This document shows positions 62,613-64,000 of a stretch of DNA of 64,000 bases, one piece after another. The number at the start of each line of letters is the position of its first letter. Position 1 is the stretch's first letter. The stretch spans positions 1 to 64,000 of the forward strand of contig CADECP010000011.1 in NCBI GenBank assembly GCA_902825875.1, read 5' to 3'. Source of the stretch: an uncultured Acidobacteriota bacterium. GTDB taxonomy: Bacteria; Acidobacteriota; Blastocatellia; RBC074. The notes beneath the pieces were generated by a model that searched no databases, was not told where the DNA came from, and was given only the letters and a program-made list of their open reading frames with translations. Position numbers and translations under genes: made by a program.

Positions 62613-64000
62613 TACCATTTGTACTCTGTGACTGCCGCTCGTTGAGCCAACTTGGCAGCCAGTTTGCGCGCCTCGGCAACGGGCAGGTTGCTGATTTGCG
62701 GGCCGCCTCCGGTGAAGGCTTGTCCGGCGGTGTCCACACTCAGCGAAGCCATTCCCCACCAACGATCAAACGGCGTTTGGTGAACTTCGACGGCTTGAAT
62801 TTTGTTGATCGGCACAATGTGCGTCGAACGCCCCAACCAGCCACGCCGCGTTCGCAGATACGCTTCGCTCAAAGCATAACCAAGCTGGCGATAGCTGATC
62901 CCATACAGCCAATAAGTCAGCGGAACCAACGCCAACGGCAACAATGTCCACCAACTCCCCAGCCAGAAAAACAGTGCGGCGACAATCACCAGACAAACCA
63001 GTCCGAGTTCCAGAGTTTCACGCATCACGGCTCGTGAGGAAACTTGACGCCAATCGCCGTCGGCCAGATTCACATCGGGAAATACATTCGGCAGCAACCG
63101 ATCCAGTTCGCGCGCTGACACAATCGGCAACAAAACGTCGCGGCCTTTGTTATCGTCGCTGTCTTCGCGGCTTCGCCCGGAAGTGTCGGCTCGCAAAGTC
63201 GCCCAACCGAACAATCGCCGCAGGGCTTTTTCTTCGATTTCCAGCACTTGAATTCGTCGGCGCGGCAAACTGGACGACCGCTGAGTCAGCAAGCCGTATC
63301 GGCGCTGCAAATCGTCGCCTCGCCGCGAAAACGTAAAGCCGTAAAACAGCACAACCGAACCGACGACAGAGAAAAGAATTCCAATCAGCGCAACCGCAAC
63401 GATTCCGGCAACGGTGACGACAATCGCCCATTCGATGCCTTGCGCGGCCAGATGCTTCGCTTCTTCAGAAATCAGTTTTCCGGTTTTGGCGTAAATCGCG
63501 TCGGGCAACAAATCATCCGCGAAGTTCCACACGGCTCCGGCCAGAGCCAGCGCCGACAACAAATGATTGGAAGTCAATCCGGCAACAATCAAATCCTTAA
63601 CACTCAACCGGCAAACGACTACCGATTCAGCTTCGCCAGCGACAACCTCAACCGCTGAGTTTTCCTCTGTTGGAGTTTTCCCGGCGCGAATCGCCGCCGC
63701 GTGAGCAAAAACCATCTGCCGCAACTTGTCGGCTTCGGCACGCGACAACACGGACAAACTCGCTTCGGCTCCGCTGCCGCTGCCGGTTTCGATCTTCGCA
63801 TCAACGACTCCCAGCAAACGATGCAACACGCCTTGTTCGATGCTGATTTCCTGAATGCGTTCGAGCGGAATGTTGCGCTGGCGCTTTTCGATCAAACCTT
63901 CCTGAGTTATCAACTCGCCGTTTTCAATTCTGTAGCGGAAGAAAAAATACTTGATGAATGTCGCCACCAATCCTGCCAAAGTGAAAAACAACAGCGGCGC
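62612..64000 (-). CDS. bPH2-domain membrane protein (YdbT-like), start outside the window
   Basis: The open frame of about 462 residues continues to the right edge; no Met start is needed inside the window. Three bPH2-type regions are visible (RIENGELITQEGLIEKRQRNIPL, LQRRYGLLTQRSSSLPRRRI and LRTRRGWLGRSTHIVPINKI), separated by helix pairs (about 165-230 and 325-370). E. coli YdbT is ~500 residues and has three such domains; the role is unclear but membrane-associated. Its stop codon touches the MITE. Confidence 0.85.
   Translation of the reverse strand, partial: APLLFFTLAGLVATFIKYFFFRYRIENGELITQEGLIEKRQRNIPLERIQEISIEQGVLHRLLGVVDAKIETGSGSGAEASLSVLSRAEADKLRQMVFAHAAAIRAGKTPTEENSAVEVVAGEAESVVVCRLSVKDLIVAGLTSNHLLSALALAGAVWNFADDLLPDAIYAKTGKLISEEAKHLAAQGIEWAIVVTVAGIVAVALIGILFSVVGSVVLFYGFTFSRRGDDLQRRYGLLTQRSSSLPRRRIQVLEIEEKALRRLFGWATLRADTSGRSREDSDDNKGRDVLLPIVSARELDRLLPNVFPDVNLADGDWRQVSSRAVMRETLELGLVCLVIVAALFFWLGSWWTLLPLALVPLTYWLYGISYRQLGYALSEAYLRTRRGWLGRSTHIVPINKIQAVEVHQTPFDRWWGMASLSVDTAGQAFTGGGPQISNLPVAEARKLAAKLAQRAAVTEYKW

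Overview
This 64 kb window reads as chromosome of a free-living Gram-negative bacterium, most likely Acidobacteriota and possibly class Blastocatellia. That placement is an inference. It rests on moderate G+C, five large TonB-dependent receptors (four of the Oar type with an N-terminal carboxypeptidase-regulatory domain), a DUF1592/DUF1552 pair, a Ser/Thr kinase fused to a formylglycine-generating-enzyme domain, Uma2 and bPH2 proteins, and many hairpin-type intergenic repeats. No rRNA, tRNA, phage or CRISPR array was seen.

Layout. 1-7 kb: the end of an unknown gene, a small helix-turn-helix protein, a PLP aminotransferase, a giant SdrD-B/HYR surface protein and a small secreted protein. 7-16 kb: two Oar-type receptors flanking a DoxX-like membrane protein; the second receptor is split by an in-frame TGA just after its signal peptide and N-terminal domain. 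16-22 kb: signalling genes, namely the kinase-FGE fusion with a divergent unknown gene, and a 7TM-HD (PgpH-like) phosphodiesterase overlapping a P-loop kinase by 4 bp, followed by a BON-LysM protein. 22-27 kb: a polyamine pair (speA and a deoxyhypusine-synthase-like gene) and a lipoprotein nucleoside hydrolase. 27-29 kb: a receptor with a His/Glu-rich loop resembling zinc receptors.

29.7-36.5 kb is a type I restriction-modification locus. hsdM and hsdS overlap by 4 bp, but hsdR is separated from them by about 1.8 kb holding an IS200-like HUH transposase gene and several ~206 bp multi-hairpin palindromic units. Two of these units are tandemly amplified together with copies of the last ~28 codons of hsdS; 296 bp of two neighbouring copies are identical. 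This is the most unusual structure in the window.

36.5-43 kb: the DUF1552 protein, the DUF1592 cytochrome-like protein and a DUF885 lipoprotein. 43-47 kb is a degraded island: two 170 bp MITE copies in direct orientation bracket DUF808, an IS630 remnant, a broken DUF4304 gene, an antitoxin-like gene, DUF2164 and a Tat-signal gene cut off by the second MITE. 47-64 kb: a C69 (secernin-type) peptidase, a DUF4139 protein with an inserted Oar-like N-terminal module, a GNAT acetyltransferase, a SPOR-domain protein, two tandem Oar-type receptors, a Uma2 nuclease and a bPH2 membrane protein that runs off the window.

At least six families of inverted-repeat elements sit between genes. Strong intrinsic terminators close most transcription units. 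All functions are assigned by reading motifs; no database search was run.
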